From DATNPH01 sp036703315 (GTDB taxonomy: Bacteria; Cyanobacteriota; Cyanobacteriia; Cyanobacteriales; Coleofasciculaceae): a stretch of 7,464 bases of DNA. The stretch lies in contig DATNPH010000178.1 in assembly GCA_036703315.1 (NCBI GenBank), positions 1-7,464 on the forward strand, given 5' to 3'. Below the pieces are notes generated by a model. It was not told the DNA's origin. It did not search any database and was given only the letters and a program-made list of their open reading frames with translations. Below are positions 6,156 through 7,464 of the stretch, in pieces (positions within the stretch are counted from its first letter, which is position 1; the number at the start of each line of letters is the position of its first letter). Both the position numbers and the translations under genes were made by a program.

Positions 6156-6160
6156 AAGCT

Positions 6161-7464
6161 GTGAAGAGGGTGTATGGAAAGTGGATAAGAGGTTGCCTGA
6201 TAGTAGCAACGGCATTCCTAATCATAGCCTTGAACAATCCGAGAGACTGGGCGGCTTTACCGATAGTTGCGGCACGGGATAAAACTTCAAGCTCTCCAAC
6301 TATTACAAATCCCACTGTTGCTACAACGGCTGGTGATGTTTTTGGTTACTCGGCTGCGTTTGATGAGGAACTTAAACAAATTGGGCAGATTTCACCACAA
6401 GACTTCGCACAACGATATGCCAGCAATGCCCAGTATCTGCCTCAAATTAGCTGGGACCCAACTACTGCCAAGTTTTGGGACAAATTTAATCTTTCCCCAA
6501 AGGAGGCTATTAGCGTAGATTTGAATGAATTACCTGCTGGTTTCAGACTTGATTTTCAGCTTAGTCCGGAAGAACTGGCAGTTTTCAAGCAGAACGGTTT
6601 CGTGGTGAGTGAGCGCATGAGTGCTCCAAGTTTTGCCAGCTTGTTCTACAGTATCTACAGTCGGGACTTGCCTGTTTTCGTTTCAAGCGATGCGTTACTT
6701 CATGCTTGGCACCGTTCCTATGATGCAATGCTTGAAGAACTGGAAGAGAATTATTTGGCGCGATCGCTTGAGGAAATCTTGCAAGGGATGGCAGAGAAAA
6801 TCCCTCAAGCCCACAACCAGTATGGAAAGAGCATACTTAATTCCAGCGTGAGCGATGCCGACTATTTCCTGTCGGTTGCTCGTTCTCTGCTTAGGGGTAA
6901 TGCCGTCAAGACCTACTTAAATCAGGATACCCGCGTCGCCCAAACCCTCAAAGCAATACAACATGAGCAACTCCAGGAATTCAACCTTTTTGGGCGCGAT
7001 CGCCAAATAGATTTTTCTCAATTCAAGCCCCGTGGGCATTATGAGAAATCCGAAGCCCTGAAGAAATACTTTCGGGCGATGATGTGGTGCGGTAAAATTG
7101 ACCTCCGCATCGCTGGCACGCCACAAGAAGCTTCTCCCCGAGAACTTGGCGCGGCTATAACTCTCCACAATCTCCTCCAAGAATCAGGCAAATTTGCGCA
7201 ATGGCAGCAGTTCGACCAGTTGCTCCAAACCTTTGTAGGAAGGACTGATTCCATGACCTTTGCTCAATTGGGCAACCTTTTAGAGCAAGCCAAGATTAAA
7301 TCTCCAGCAGACATCAAGAATTTGGAAACGCTAGCACAACTGCAAGCTGATATTTTGGCTAGCAAAATTGGTTTTCAGAACATCCGTAGTGATTACTATG
7401 AATCATCACCCTCTAAACCAGAAAAAGTACAATTACCAAGATCGTTCACCCTGTTAGGTCAAAA
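6161..7464 (+). CDS. DUF3160 protein, exported (N-terminal 434 codons, runs off the right edge)
   Basis: An uninterrupted frame begins at GTG 6161 and stays open to the last base. The N-terminus MKRVYGKWIR-GCLIVATAFLIIAL is a signal peptide: basic start, hydrophobic core, likely cleavage near the AA at about 31-32. A Thr/Ser-rich linker follows (about 40-58). The conserved DUF3160 core includes LSPEELAVFKQNGFVVS (134-150), SFASLFYSIYSRDLPVFVSS (157-176) and DALLHAWHRSYDAML (177-191), with the D and two H residues of this block as likely key positions. The family is known from cyanobacteria and other bacteria as large exported proteins, often 700 aa or more, with no firmly assigned function, so roughly the first half to two thirds is probably present. 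C12 is not preceded by a hydrophobic core, so a lipoprotein is unlikely. The gene diverges from the DUF3370 gene, and both products appear exported. Confidence 0.85.
   Translation, partial: MKRVYGKWIRGCLIVATAFLIIALNNPRDWAALPIVAARDKTSSSPTITNPTVATTAGDVFGYSAAFDEELKQIGQISPQDFAQRYASNAQYLPQISWDPTTAKFWDKFNLSPKEAISVDLNELPAGFRLDFQLSPEELAVFKQNGFVVSERMSAPSFASLFYSIYSRDLPVFVSSDALLHAWHRSYDAMLEELEENYLARSLEEILQGMAEKIPQAHNQYGKSILNSSVSDADYFLSVARSLLRGNAVKTYLNQDTRVAQTLKAIQHEQLQEFNLFGRDRQIDFSQFKPRGHYEKSEALKKYFRAMMWCGKIDLRIAGTPQEASPRELGAAITLHNLLQESGKFAQWQQFDQLLQTFVGRTDSMTFAQLGNLLEQAKIKSPADIKNLETLAQLQADILASKIGFQNIRSDYYESSPSKPEKVQLPRSFTLLGQ

Larger units (their letters stand above)
5572..6160. other. Divergent intergenic region, no gene found
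   Basis: This 589-base stretch separates two divergent genes and should hold both promoters. The short open frames here have no coding character. It holds the inverted repeats at 5592-5645, 5719-5734 and 5817-5832, and AACGCCAAGGGACGCAGAG (5795-5813), which resembles the dispersed 'ACGCAGAG' repeats of cyanobacterial intergenic DNA. A very AT-rich tract follows (5905-5946). TATAAA at 5939-5944 could be a -10 box for the DUF3160 gene, but no good -35 is paired with it. Base composition shifts from mixed to AT-rich toward 6160. Confidence 0.5.

Noticed and set aside
6124..7254. Several short open frames on both strands (6124-6315 -, 6267-6518 +, 6621-6851 +, 6917-7180 -, 7039-7254 -)
   Set aside because: All lie wholly or mostly within the long DUF3160 frame, which starts at a GTG with a strong ribosome binding site and carries family motifs. 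The short frames have low-complexity or implausible translations.

Overview
The window looks like chromosomal DNA of a cyanobacterium, probably a filamentous one. Five perfect copies of the cyanobacterial HIP1 octamer GCGATCGC occur in 7.5 kb (1665, 3369, 4114, 6760, 6996). The genes also fit: a carotenoid cleavage oxygenase, a DUF3370 protein, a DUF3160 protein and a membrane-tethered CofE-like protein. No species can be named from this. No rRNA, tRNA, CRISPR array or complete insertion sequence was seen.

Layout. Positions 1-141 are the right end of an IS200/IS605-type element: the last 39 codons of a TnpB nuclease, a 10-bp hairpin whose loop holds the tnpB stop codon, and a TCAA right-end signature. 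The 3' part of the TnpB guide RNA is probably encoded here, with its guide taken from the DNA just after 141. A complete carotenoid oxygenase gene follows (237-1634, +) and ends in a GC-rich hairpin. After 269 non-coding bases with a good sigma70-type promoter come two close + strand genes. The first is an unrecognised 189-aa protein with an LCPFAR motif (1904-2473). The second is a membrane-anchored F420-0:gamma-glutamyl ligase (CofE)-like protein (2484-3767). They probably form an operon that ends at a strong intrinsic terminator (3846-3870).

A convergent minus-strand gene for a secreted or membrane-anchored DUF3370 protein follows (4015 to 5478 or 5571). A long divergent intergenic region (to 6160) carries several small inverted repeats and an AT-rich stretch. 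The last gene starts at a GTG at 6161 behind an excellent Shine-Dalgarno. It encodes an exported DUF3160 protein and runs off the window's right edge.

How the genes fit together: only the LCPFAR and CofE-like pair looks functionally linked. The DUF3370 and DUF3160 genes are divergently placed, and both encode exported proteins of unknown function, so a shared envelope role is possible but unproven. The carotenoid oxygenase stands alone beside a transposon scar. No clearly new multi-gene system is visible. The least explained parts are the LCPFAR/CofE-like pair and the host-derived guide at the TnpB element boundary.
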